From JASGTU01 sp963821815 (GTDB taxonomy: Bacteria; Chloroflexota; Anaerolineae; Caldilineales; Caldilineaceae), in NCBI GenBank assembly GCA_963821815.1, contig CAWGFG010000006.1, forward strand, positions 744,001 to 808,000: a stretch of DNA of 64,000 nt, given 5' to 3'. The notes beneath the pieces were generated by a model, which made no database searches, had not been told where the DNA came from, and saw nothing but the letters and a program-made list of their open reading frames with translations. A program made the position numbers and the translations under genes. Shown piece after piece: positions 36,194 through 45,411 of the stretch; within the stretch, counting starts at the first letter, position 1, and every line of letters begins with the position of its first letter.

Positions 36194-36877
36194 ATGGAAC
36201 GAATGACTATCAGCAGCTTACTTACATCCGTCGTATATATGCTATTGAACCTCTCACTGAGCGCCTGCACACCAGTCGAAACAGGTTCTATACCGAACTC
36301 TAGCATAACGATAACTGCAGCCGACGCTGCAGTCCGTAACGCCGTTGAGACGCTACCTGCACCTCAAACTTCAAGTTTACCGGACGACCAAGAGCCCCCC
36401 AGCGCTACCACGACATTTGTACCTCTCATCACCTTAACCCCGAGCTCACTGGACATTCCGACCGATCTCTCCGACCTGGAGATCTACATGGAAAAGACAG
36501 CTTGCGAAGGTCCCTGCCCGGTATATTCTGTGCGAATTAAGGGGGATGGCACGGTCAACTATAACGGAAAGACCTGCGTGAACGTGGTCGGGGAACAGAC
36601 CAATCAACTATCACAGGAGGAAGTGCAGAAATTGGTTGAAGCATTCTATGAAAACGACTTCTTCGCGCTTGAAGACAGATATGTCGAAGATATCCAGGAT
36701 ATTCCTGCAATCCTAATCCGGTTCACGCTGCAAGATCGGACGAAACAGGTAATCAAGCAAGTGTACGACCAGAGCATGGCTCCCATTGCATTGCAGCAAC
36801 TCGAGGATGCAATTGACAGGACTGCCAACACACAACAGTGGGTAACGTCGAACGGAACACCAGCGCCATGTCCCTGA
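36194..36877 (+). CDS. Lipoprotein with DUF6438-like domain
   Basis: A 227-residue predicted lipoprotein. ATG at 36194 gives a signal peptide (MTISSLLTSVVYMLLNLSLS) ending in the lipobox LSAC. A low-complexity linker follows to about residue 90. The C-terminal domain has LEIYMEKTACEGPCPVYSVR, GDGTVNYNGKTCVNVVGEQT, QEEVQKLVEAFYENDFFAL and a final ALQQLEDAIDRTANTQQWV. This ExxxCxGxCPxYxxxIxxDG pattern is that of DUF6438, a family of unknown function usually in secreted proteins. In-frame ATG codons at 36131 and 36203 are alternatives. It precedes the giant surface protein on the same strand. Confidence 0.75.
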   Translation: MERMTISSLLTSVVYMLLNLSLSACTPVETGSIPNSSITITAADAAVRNAVETLPAPQTSSLPDDQEPPSATTTFVPLITLTPSSLDIPTDLSDLEIYMEKTACEGPCPVYSVRIKGDGTVNYNGKTCVNVVGEQTNQLSQEEVQKLVEAFYENDFFALEDRYVEDIQDIPAILIRFTLQDRTKQVIKQVYDQSMAPIALQQLEDAIDRTANTQQWVTSNGTPAPCP

Positions 36878-37110
36878 GAGAAAAATATCGCAGAACATCG
36901 TCAGCAGAGTACGCTATGCACTTTGATGTTTATCGTTCTGAGCCCATAGCGTGGAAACACAGAAACACCGGCGTGGTCCTACATTCTTACGTGTTAGACG
37001 AATTGGCTTGGATGAAAGACGAGGTTAGGAAACTACATAATCTGATATTTGGGTTCTGTTGGGAGCTACAGGAAGTAAACTGCCTACAAAGACCGAAAGG
37101 AGACATATTT

Positions 37111-40100
37111 ATGTCTACAAGAGACCGAATTACGTGGACGGAGGTTTTGCACCGTCTAGGCGTGCTCATGCTCATATTGGCTGCGCTAATAGCCGTAGCG
37201 TTTATCGCGCCTACACCTGCATTGGCCGGAGCTTGTCCTGCCAATCCAGAAAGTGGCGGGCCAAGCGGTGTGACGTTGGACGAATGCGTGACCACAACCC
37301 ATTTTGTCGTCTACTACACGGCTGACAGCGGCGATTCGCCGCATAACATTGACAGCGAAAGTGAAGCGCAACTGCTTGCAGACAATTTGGAGTTCGCCTG
37401 GGACCGATATAAAAATGACACCGATTTCGGAATGCGCGAAAGCAAGGATACGGCGAACAAGCGGTTGGAGGTTTGGGTCTACGACATCGGCTACCTGGGC
37501 GTGACGTCCAGCAGCTGGAACCACATGGAAATCGATTCCAGCTTTGTTCGCGGCAGCGATACCAGTGAATCCGATCGCCTGCAGAACGAAGCCACGCCGC
37601 TCCACGAGCTCTTTCACAGAGTAGAATATCGCTACGGCAACTACAGCAGCCATGGAAATTGGGCCGTAGAGGGCCAGGCCAAGTTCATGGAGGATCAGGT
37701 ATTCACCGATCTGGACGACGCCGCAGGTACGCAATACCTAATTCGCAGCAACGGCTATCTCGGCAACCCCAACTGGGATGTCACCACGGCAAGCTACAAC
37801 GCCAGCCTCTTCTGGAAGTACTTTACCGAACGCGTCGGAACAGCTACCGACGAGCCCGAACGAGGTGTTGACGCTATCCGGGCCTTCTGGGAAGCGGGCG
37901 AGGCAGGCCACATCGGCACAAGTGCAGTAGACCAGGCTGGCGGACCACTGTCATTCTCCCAGCTTTTTCGGGATTGGATCGTCGCCAACTATACCAAGAA
38001 ATTGGCCACAGTACCCGACCCGAAATATGGCTATCTGGACGATGACGGATCCAGCCCAGACTACGACAATCCGCTGTTGACGGTGAACACCAGCCCGGGA
38101 CCCGGCTCCTACACAAGCAGCGACAATCAGGCTGTTGAACGCTGGGGAGCCAAATATTTCCGAATCAACCCGACGGCAAGTTGCCAGGTGGTGAACATGC
38201 AGTTTGAAAGGGACAGCGGTACGCCCGTCTACGATGTTCTTGTGATAGACAACAACTCACTGGTTGACCACTGGACCAGCACCTCGCACGACTGGAGCAA
38301 GACGCTAATTAACGACGGCTACGACGAAATCGTCGGCATCGTGGGCGGCTATGGCAGCGCTACGCAGGTGGATGTGAGTTACGGCTGTCTTGCCGACACC
38401 GACCTCACAGTCAACATTGTGGATCCGCTTGAGACCGCACCCGCGTTTGTAGGCAGTATCCTTAACCCTGATAAGTTCTTGGTGCGCCTGGAAGTGACCA
38501 GCACACAGAACATTCAGATCGAGGGGTTGCAGGCGCAGGACTTTGACATCCATGTTGGCGGCGCAACAGCGGATATCGTCACCGGCGCCTATATCCAGAG
38601 TCAGTACTGGCTGCTGGTACAGGCCCCTACCCAGGGCACGGCGGGAATCTACAATATTACTGCCAGCTTTGGCGCTGCTACCGACACCGAGAACAACGCT
38701 GTCAACTACGTAACGGTTGTCCACGACGACATGCTGGTGATCGACCGTTCCGGCAGCATGAACACAAACGATAAGTTTGGCGCAGCGAAGAACGCGGCGA
38801 GACTCTATGTGGACGCGACAGCCAACAACAACAAGCTGGGCTTGGTAAGCTTCACCGGAGACGGTTCGGAACCGAATGAGGATGCCAATCTCGACTATAG
38901 CCTGTCAACCGTCAACAGTACAGTGCGTACGGATGTTAAGAATGCCATCACCGGCTTGGCGCTGGGCAACTTAACATCGATCGGCGACGGCATTTGGACA
39001 GCGTACCAGGAACTGCAAGCTGCTGGAGACCCAGCCCATCCCTGTATCATGGTGTTGTTAAGCGACGGAATCGAGAACGAAGCACGGCTTTGGAGCAACA
39101 TCAAACCCACCATCGTCGGATCCGACTGCGTGGTCAATACGATCGCATTGGGTCCCAGCACCAATGAGGTGTTACTGCAGGATATCGCATACAGCAGCGG
39201 GGGAACCTACCATTATGTGCCCGACGGCAGCGGAGGATCCGTAAGCGCAAGCGCCGTCAACATCACGCCTGCCGACTGGCGTAACGAACTCGGCAGCACC
39301 TACGAGTACATTCAGGGCGATGTGGCGGGCCGCCAACGACTGTTCGAGGCAAACGGAACTTTGTCTCCCGGTGAAACTATCTCCAACGTTGTGCAGATCG
39401 AAGGCGACGTGGCCGAGGCGAACTTCTTTGTTAACGCCTACCACAACAATGCACCATTCTACTTCAATCTGTACACGCCCACTGGCGATCAGATCAACTG
39501 CGAGGAACCGGGCGTCGAATGCTTCTACGATCTCAACAGCGATCCGGGCCATGAACTGATCCGTGTCGGTAATCCAACTTTGCAGGCGGGTAATTGGATC
39601 ATGGAGGTTTCCTCACCGAATATTATCATCAAGAGCAGCTCGACGGATGAAGGCGCTGCGGCTGCGGATGTAAACCAGAGTGAGGCTCAGTTCCTTGTGG
39701 GCGCCAGTGGCGATTCGCCAAAGCTGCTACTGCCTGCAATCCAAGCGTCGCTGATAGGTCGATTCCAAGGCGCACGCATACCTATCCTGGCGATTTTGGC
39801 TGGCAATAAGCCAATCCTCAATGCTCAGGTTATGGCCACAATATTCGGACCGCAAGGTCTGCAGCAAAGCCTGATGCTCTATGATGATGGCATGCACGGT
39901 GATGGAGATCCCAACGACGGCATCTACGGGAATTTCTTCCAGAAGACCAAGAATCTGTCGCCGCAGTCGGAAGGCGGCGGTAAAGTGCTGCCGGACGGCA
40001 GTTACCGGGTCAAGATTGAGTCCAACGCCGTACCGGACCAACAGATCGGAAGCCGATTTGCACAAGCCAGTTTTGCCATTCAACAGGATGCTGACAACGA

Positions 40101-40953
40101 TAGCGACGGAATGCCCAACAACTGGGAGGACGCCAACGGCCTGGACAAGAATGATCCCAGCGACGCCGATGAAGACCGAGATCTAGATGGTCTTGACAGC
40201 TTGGGCGAATACAATGCCAGTACCGACCCGAACAACAGTGACACCGACGGCGGCGGCGAGAACGATGGGTCTGAAGTAGACCTGTTCCCAGGTCAGGATC
40301 CGCTTGATCCTTCTGATGACCAGATCAATGCCATTGACCCGTTCAACGTTAAGGCCCTGCCAGAAGCCGTTGCCCTAACGTATGGTACTGACCCAGACTA
40401 CAGTCGTCTGATCATGTTCCGTTCAACGGAGCCGGACAGTGGTTTCCTTCCTGCTGCCAACAATGATATCGGAGCCAGTGGCATGTATACCAACACAGGC
40501 TTAACCAATGACACCACCTACTATTTCCTTCTCATGGCCGTAGACGGCGACGGGCATCGCAGTGCTATATCGACACTGCGTTCGGCCACGCCAAAGGAGG
40601 ATCCATTCCCGCCAACTGGGGGTCAAATGTGGATCAATAACAATGCCGACTCCACCAATTCACGTGATGTGACGCTCAATTTCTTCTTTGAGGAACCCCT
40701 CGAGGAAGAGGATGTGGCGGAGGTGCAGGTATCGAACGATGGCACGCTCGACGACGAGCCGTGGATACCCTATCAGGCATCGCTACCCTGGACGCTATCC
40801 GCAGCGGTGCCACCAGGCTCGCAAGCCGAAGTGTACACCCGCTTCCGTGATGCAGCCGATAACGTGGCGGAAGACATTGCCGGAGACGCAATCCTCTATG
40901 TAGCGGAAGAGTCGACGGAGCTCTATCTACCGGGAGTAAGCAAGGGGGATTAA
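37111..40953 (+). CDS. Giant secreted protein: HExxH protease-like, von Willebrand A, thrombospondin-3 and FnIII-like domains
   Basis: A 1280-residue exported protein. ATG at 37111 follows AAAGGAG by 8 bases; an upstream in-frame extension to 36838 lacks a ribosome site and overlaps the previous gene. The signal peptide ends near PTPALAG (residue 40). A gluzincin-like domain has HELFH (165-169) and, 18 residues later, Glu187 in NWAVEGQAKFME, a plausible third zinc ligand. A von Willebrand A domain begins at about 540 with a MIDAS DRSGSM (545-550) and VLLSDGIENEA. Beta domains follow, then Asp-rich thrombospondin-3-type calcium repeats at about 993-1060 (DADNDSDGMPNNWEDANGLD). An FnIII-like domain and the tail LYLPGVSKGD end it. 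Probably a calcium-stabilised surface or secreted protease/adhesin. A strong hairpin follows. Confidence 0.85.
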   Translation: MSTRDRITWTEVLHRLGVLMLILAALIAVAFIAPTPALAGACPANPESGGPSGVTLDECVTTTHFVVYYTADSGDSPHNIDSESEAQLLADNLEFAWDRYKNDTDFGMRESKDTANKRLEVWVYDIGYLGVTSSSWNHMEIDSSFVRGSDTSESDRLQNEATPLHELFHRVEYRYGNYSSHGNWAVEGQAKFMEDQVFTDLDDAAGTQYLIRSNGYLGNPNWDVTTASYNASLFWKYFTERVGTATDEPERGVDAIRAFWEAGEAGHIGTSAVDQAGGPLSFSQLFRDWIVANYTKKLATVPDPKYGYLDDDGSSPDYDNPLLTVNTSPGPGSYTSSDNQAVERWGAKYFRINPTASCQVVNMQFERDSGTPVYDVLVIDNNSLVDHWTSTSHDWSKTLINDGYDEIVGIVGGYGSATQVDVSYGCLADTDLTVNIVDPLETAPAFVGSILNPDKFLVRLEVTSTQNIQIEGLQAQDFDIHVGGATADIVTGAYIQSQYWLLVQAPTQGTAGIYNITASFGAATDTENNAVNYVTVVHDDMLVIDRSGSMNTNDKFGAAKNAARLYVDATANNNKLGLVSFTGDGSEPNEDANLDYSLSTVNSTVRTDVKNAITGLALGNLTSIGDGIWTAYQELQAAGDPAHPCIMVLLSDGIENEARLWSNIKPTIVGSDCVVNTIALGPSTNEVLLQDIAYSSGGTYHYVPDGSGGSVSASAVNITPADWRNELGSTYEYIQGDVAGRQRLFEANGTLSPGETISNVVQIEGDVAEANFFVNAYHNNAPFYFNLYTPTGDQINCEEPGVECFYDLNSDPGHELIRVGNPTLQAGNWIMEVSSPNIIIKSSSTDEGAAAADVNQSEAQFLVGASGDSPKLLLPAIQASLIGRFQGARIPILAILAGNKPILNAQVMATIFGPQGLQQSLMLYDDGMHGDGDPNDGIYGNFFQKTKNLSPQSEGGGKVLPDGSYRVKIESNAVPDQQIGSRFAQASFAIQQDADNDSDGMPNNWEDANGLDKNDPSDADEDRDLDGLDSLGEYNASTDPNNSDTDGGGENDGSEVDLFPGQDPLDPSDDQINAIDPFNVKALPEAVALTYGTDPDYSRLIMFRSTEPDSGFLPAANNDIGASGMYTNTGLTNDTTYYFLLMAVDGDGHRSAISTLRSATPKEDPFPPTGGQMWINNNADSTNSRDVTLNFFFEEPLEEEDVAEVQVSNDGTLDDEPWIPYQASLPWTLSAAVPPGSQAEVYTRFRDAADNVAEDIAGDAILYVAEESTELYLPGVSKGD

Positions 40954-41011
40954 GCACGTTCGTCGATGGCATGGCACAAGATAGCTAGGCGCCAGTGCCT
41001 CACCATAAAGT

Positions 41012-41052
41012 AGCCCTTGTGTTTGACCGCAACATGGTCAGACACAAGGGCT
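41012..41052 (+). terminator. 17-bp stem hairpin after the giant surface protein gene
   Basis: AGCCCTTGTGTTTGACC (41012-41028) pairs with GGTCAGACACAAGGGCT (41036-41052) through one G-U pair, with a 7-base loop, 59 bases after the stop codon. No U run follows, so a bidirectional or factor-assisted terminator is likely. The rest of the 575-base gap up to the next gene shows nothing. Confidence 0.7.
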
Positions 41053-41549
41053 AGAAATACCCTCAATCGAGTACGCGCCTACCCATTAGTTGATTATAAC
41101 GGGTACGGCGCGCCCGCACCCGTCCAATATTCACGCTGTCTGGTTCGGGGTGCTCCCTTCGAAAAAACCAAAAACCTACCGTGGCGAGAAGCAGCTAAAT
41201 AACCATGTGCGATCAGGATGATCAACTGGGATGTCTGCACTGCACTGTATGCCGTACACTCCTTCGTTGATACATCCAGCCTATGGAAGTCTTCTTACCC
41301 TTGCTTAAGACCGAGATGGTTCATCACCAACGTTACATGACGAGACAGGAAGCCAGAACGAGTATCTTTGAAAACATCAAGTCCTCAATATGCACTTACA
41401 AAGTTATTCGTGTGCGCTCTATAGATAACATATTCTGAATCGGTGTGAAGCTAACCGACAAATGTCAAAATCCGCCGCATCATGATACCTATGAATATTG
41501 AAAACGCTCGCGCAAAAGATCTGCTGTCATGAGTGGCCGGAACCTAAGA

Positions 41550-42743
41550 ATGGAGCCAAACAAGAAAATACTCAACGCGATATCCGGCATAGCCTTGATA
41601 AGCTTCGCACTGGTGCTGCTGATGGGCTGCGCCGCCACGGAGACCTCCTACGAAGGAGCAAGCGTTATCGACAATCTCGCCGTGGAGGATGGCCAAGAGT
41701 TCCAACGAGCCTATGCCCCGGTTGAGTTCGACTTTCCCAAAGATCATGGCGCACATCCGGAATACAGGACAGAGTGGTGGTACTTTACAGGTACACTACA
41801 GGATGCCAGCGGTGACCAGTACGGCTACCAGTTCACGGTCTTTCGTACTGCTCTGACACCGCACGCCGCCGAGAGACAGTCGACAATGGCGACGAACCAG
41901 ATCTACCTGGCCCACTTTGCTTTGACTGACGCAAAGTCTCAGGATCATGTTAGCTTCGAACAATATAGCAGGGGCGGCGGTGAATTGTCTGGCGCGAGTG
42001 GCGAGCCTTCGTTCGGAGTCTGGCTGGAAAACTGGTCTGTTACAGAGCAAGAGCCAGGAATCATGCGCATGACGGTTTCCGAGACCTCAGCCGATGGTAA
42101 CGAATATGCTCTCGATCTGACGCTGCGAGAGACGCGTCAGCCCGTTCTGCACGGGGACTCAGGACTAAGCCAGAAGGGTCCAGAGCCGGGAAACGCCAGC
42201 TACTATTACAGCTTAATCGGGCTCGAGACAGCAGGGACAATTACCTGGTTGGGTAACGAGGAAGCTGTCGAGGGATTGAGCTGGATGGACCACGAATACG
42301 GCAGCAGCGCTTTGAGTAAAGACGCTGTCGGTTGGGACTGGTTCAGCGTGCAACTGAACACTGGCGATGCGTTGATGCTAGCGCATATTCGAACTGAGGA
42401 TGGCGGTCTGGTCGAAGAAATGCTGGGCACATATGTCAGCCCGAACGGCGATACGATTCCGTTATCTGTGTCCGACTACCAGATCCAGGTATTGGACGAA
42501 TGGACGAGTCCGCAGACTGATATAACTTATCCATCGGGGTGGCGGGTAACAGTTCCGGAACTGAATATGGAGATAGAGCTATCACCGATCGTGAAGGATC
42601 AGGAGATGCTTGTCAGCTTCATCTACTGGGAGGGTGCTGTCTCAATCAGCGGGCGTATTGACGATATGCCTGTTAGCGGTACCGGGTATGTAGAACTGAC
42701 TGGATACGGCGATGAAACCGGAGACCTGCGCTTCCAGCGCTAG
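41550..42743 (+). CDS. AttH/CrtC-like lipocalin-domain lipoprotein
   Basis: A 397-residue protein of the AttH/carotenoid 1,2-hydratase (lipocalin-like) family. The N-terminal signal (MEPNKKILNAISGIALISFA) ends in the lipobox LLMGC. Family hallmarks are FPKDHGAHPEYRTEWWYFTG, GYQFTVFRTAL, LSWMDHEYGSSAL (usual LSWMDHEW) and GWDWFSVQL. An in-frame ATG at 41529 is an alternative start. It converges with an ABC ATPase/permease pair, and attEFGH-type operons encode the same three components. A role in lipid or lipophilic-molecule handling at the cell surface is therefore more likely than carotenoid hydration; no carotenoid genes are near. Confidence 0.85.
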   Translation: MEPNKKILNAISGIALISFALVLLMGCAATETSYEGASVIDNLAVEDGQEFQRAYAPVEFDFPKDHGAHPEYRTEWWYFTGTLQDASGDQYGYQFTVFRTALTPHAAERQSTMATNQIYLAHFALTDAKSQDHVSFEQYSRGGGELSGASGEPSFGVWLENWSVTEQEPGIMRMTVSETSADGNEYALDLTLRETRQPVLHGDSGLSQKGPEPGNASYYYSLIGLETAGTITWLGNEEAVEGLSWMDHEYGSSALSKDAVGWDWFSVQLNTGDALMLAHIRTEDGGLVEEMLGTYVSPNGDTIPLSVSDYQIQVLDEWTSPQTDITYPSGWRVTVPELNMEIELSPIVKDQEMLVSFIYWEGAVSISGRIDDMPVSGTGYVELTGYGDETGDLRFQR

Positions 42744-42789
42744 CCGCGCCCTCCATACCCTCGTGGCGCGCTAGAATGTCACTTTCTCA

Positions 42790-45411
42790 TTACTCGGTTC
42801 TAATAGCTGTGGCTGGCGTCATGTTACCCATGCGCCATGCAGGGAATATGCCGGCAACCAAGGCGGCTATGACCGCTACCAGAAACGCGCGAATGAATAT
42901 GGATGGGGCGAGCTGCATTTCCATCGACCAACCAAACGAGCGCAAATTGATGATGTAGATCAGTATCGCTGCCATCACTAGACCGGTTGGGATAGCGATG
43001 AGACCAGCGCTGGTTCCGATCAGGCCAGTTTCGTACAACGATAGTCGCCATAATTGGTCTCTCGTCATTCCGTTGGAACGTAAGATCCCAATTTCGCGGG
43101 CTCTCTCTAGCTGTAAACTCATGAGCGTGCTCAGTATTCCGATAAAGGCGACGATGGTAGCCAATATCTGCAGCGCGAAAGTGATGGCAAACGTTCGATC
43201 AAATACGTCAAGTGCATCTTCACGCGTGCTTCGGTTTGAGCGCACCACAACCTCGGCATCAACCGCAAGAGACCTGCGCAACTCGTCAACCTTCTCGTCC
43301 ACATTGACGCCAGGGTCAACATACGCTGCCACAGCTGAAATTGCCTCATCGTCCCAATTCGCACGGTAGACATCGTCAACCATATACACCAGAGAACGAA
43401 CGTCGAAGCCCACGAATATACCGGCGATTTTGAATGGGGCGCTGCCCTGGTCGGTCAGCAGGTGAATTACGTCACCTGTTTGCAGGTCATACTGATTCGA
43501 CATAGGCTCATTAATGATTACGCTACCTTCCTCAACCGCACGCCAGGTCTCGCGCCAATCGCCCACTGAGGACCTGTACCGGCGATCCGGGCCTGCTAGG
43601 TCTTCGCTGAGGGCGACAACATGAACCGTCGAAACATTCTCGGACACCAAGCTGCCGCCCTGGTCATCTTCCAAAATTGGCACGTCTGCATCACGCGATG
43701 TCGCCGTACGCGCAATGCCAGGAAATGCATCAATTATCTGTACCGCACCTGGATCAAGCGACGTTGAGACCTGGTTTGCGATCAGCGAGGGTGGTGAAAT
43801 GTAGATGTCGGCTTGTAGTATATCGTTGAGCCACATAGTCACCGTGCCGCGAAAACTGCTAATCATGATGCCAACGCCGATAATGACGCTCACGGAAACC
43901 ATGAGGGCTGCGACGGCGACCGAAGTTCGACTGAGCGAGCGTGACACGTTACGCGGCGCCATGCGACCGATGATGCCCAGGAACATGCGCGAGACAATGA
44001 GGGCGATCTTCATTAGCACATTCGTCAGCAGTGGAGTCAATAGTGCGCTGCCCAATATGACCGCAAAAAGTCCGGCAAATGAAACCACAAGACTGGTGTC
44101 GGGAAGAAGCAGCAGCACACCAAGAGCCAACATGGCAACAGCGGCAACACTGATCCACGGCAGCAGCGTCCTCGAGCGATCTTCCAAGTTGCTGCGCTGC
44201 ATAGCTCCGGCAGGCGGGATGCTGGTCGCCTCGTACGCCGGTATTGCGGCAGCCGCCACGGATGCTACAAGACCCGTGACTGTACCCTTGACTAGTGTTG
44301 CTGTAGGTATGTCTACTTCACGGACCGACACGACAAAAAATAGATCGTTGATGGTCTGGGAAACAAGCTGAACCGCACCTCTACCCAGCAAGATGCCGAG
44401 CCCGAGCCCGAGAACAGTTCCAACCAGGCCGAGTGTTACAGCCTCTATAATGATCAAGCAGAAAACCTCTAGCCGCGTCATACCTATCGCGCGCAGGCTC
44501 CCGATTACCGGTCGTCTTTGCACGACGCTAAAGGTGACTGTGTTGTAGATGAGGAACATCCCGACGAGTAACGCAAGCAGACTCAACGCGGTCAGATTTA
44601 GCCGAAATGCCTTTGTCATCTCACCTACGGCGCTGGTGCGCGCCTCGGAGGTGGCGATATATTCGTCGGGTCCAAGAAACGATGCGAGTTGTTCAATCGT
44701 CTGCTTCCCGGCAGGGCCTTCGTCGACAATCAAGTCGATCCGGTCTAGCCGACCGATGCGCCCGAGCACTTCCTGTGCAGTGGAAATATCGGCAATGAAT
44801 AGTGTTTCAAGGGCGCGCCTGCTGAGGTCGTCATTAGGGGCCAACAGTCCAACAATCTCTAGCGAGAAAGAATTGCCCCCATAGTCTGCTGAAATGGAGT
44901 CGCCAGTGCTCAAGCCATAGGTATCGGCAAGCTCTTGACTGATGAGGACGCTATTCGGTCGGGTCAGCAGGTTGGTTAGCATAGACGGCATATTGTCAAC
45001 AGGTTCATCAGCGCCAAGATAGCTTCGAAATGGCGCTTCCGCCAGTGGATCTATGCCAAGTAAACGTATCGGCTGCCCGTCTAGGTCTGCGACTGTGACA
45101 TAGTCTTCCACGACTGGCGCGCTGAGTCGATAACCCGCTTCCCTCCTGATTGTTGTATACGTGGATTGGTCAAGTCCTGTGGGACCGCCGGCAATGAAGT
45201 GCGTCGCTCGACCCGTGACGGCTTCGGTACCTAGCTGGAAAGCGCGTTCTGCGGAACCATTGGCCAGATCGATGGCAACCATCATGGCCACGCCGATGGC
45301 AATTCCGACAACCAGGAAGATGCTCTGCAACACGCGCCGTCTGACGTGCCGTCGTACAAGACGCGACAGCAGGTTGCCGCGGCGCAACCACCCGGACAGT
45401 CTGGCACTCAT
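42790..45411 (-). CDS. ABC transporter permease with duplicated FtsX/MacB domains
   Basis: An 873-residue permease of the FtsX/LolC-E/MacB kind. The first helix (SIFLVVGIAIGVAMMVAIDLA) is followed by a large external MacB-PCD-like domain, then FtsX-domain helices (LTALSLLALLVGMFLIYNTV and RRPVIGSLRAIGMTRLEVFC). A second half repeats the layout, with an external domain and the terminal FtsX block (LERAREIGILRSNGMTRDQL). The start at 45411 overlaps the ATPase stop in an ATGA arrangement, so the two are translationally coupled. Such two-domain permeases correspond to AttF plus AttG fused. Probably exports or extracts a lipophilic substrate together with the AttH-like lipoprotein encoded convergently. 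Confidence 0.9.
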   Translation of the reverse strand: MSARLSGWLRRGNLLSRLVRRHVRRRVLQSIFLVVGIAIGVAMMVAIDLANGSAERAFQLGTEAVTGRATHFIAGGPTGLDQSTYTTIRREAGYRLSAPVVEDYVTVADLDGQPIRLLGIDPLAEAPFRSYLGADEPVDNMPSMLTNLLTRPNSVLISQELADTYGLSTGDSISADYGGNSFSLEIVGLLAPNDDLSRRALETLFIADISTAQEVLGRIGRLDRIDLIVDEGPAGKQTIEQLASFLGPDEYIATSEARTSAVGEMTKAFRLNLTALSLLALLVGMFLIYNTVTFSVVQRRPVIGSLRAIGMTRLEVFCLIIIEAVTLGLVGTVLGLGLGILLGRGAVQLVSQTINDLFFVVSVREVDIPTATLVKGTVTGLVASVAAAAIPAYEATSIPPAGAMQRSNLEDRSRTLLPWISVAAVAMLALGVLLLLPDTSLVVSFAGLFAVILGSALLTPLLTNVLMKIALIVSRMFLGIIGRMAPRNVSRSLSRTSVAVAALMVSVSVIIGVGIMISSFRGTVTMWLNDILQADIYISPPSLIANQVSTSLDPGAVQIIDAFPGIARTATSRDADVPILEDDQGGSLVSENVSTVHVVALSEDLAGPDRRYRSSVGDWRETWRAVEEGSVIINEPMSNQYDLQTGDVIHLLTDQGSAPFKIAGIFVGFDVRSLVYMVDDVYRANWDDEAISAVAAYVDPGVNVDEKVDELRRSLAVDAEVVVRSNRSTREDALDVFDRTFAITFALQILATIVAFIGILSTLMSLQLERAREIGILRSNGMTRDQLWRLSLYETGLIGTSAGLIAIPTGLVMAAILIYIINLRSFGWSMEMQLAPSIFIRAFLVAVIAALVAGIFPAWRMGNMTPATAIRTE

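Noticed and set aside
36838..37110. 91-codon upstream extension of the giant secreted protein
   Set aside because: No ribosome site, overlap with the DUF6438-type gene, and a proper signal peptide with ribosome site starts at 37111.
37186..37734. 182-codon open frame on the minus strand
   Set aside because: Antisense to the protease-like domain of the giant secreted protein.
41550..42743. Carotenoid 1,2-hydratase function
   Set aside because: The protein shares the CrtC/AttH fold but lies by an ABC exporter and no carotenoid genes, so the AttH-like reading is preferred.
43805..44371. 188-codon open frame on the plus strand
   Set aside because: Antisense to the FtsX-type permease; Met/Thr/Arg-rich and without motif.
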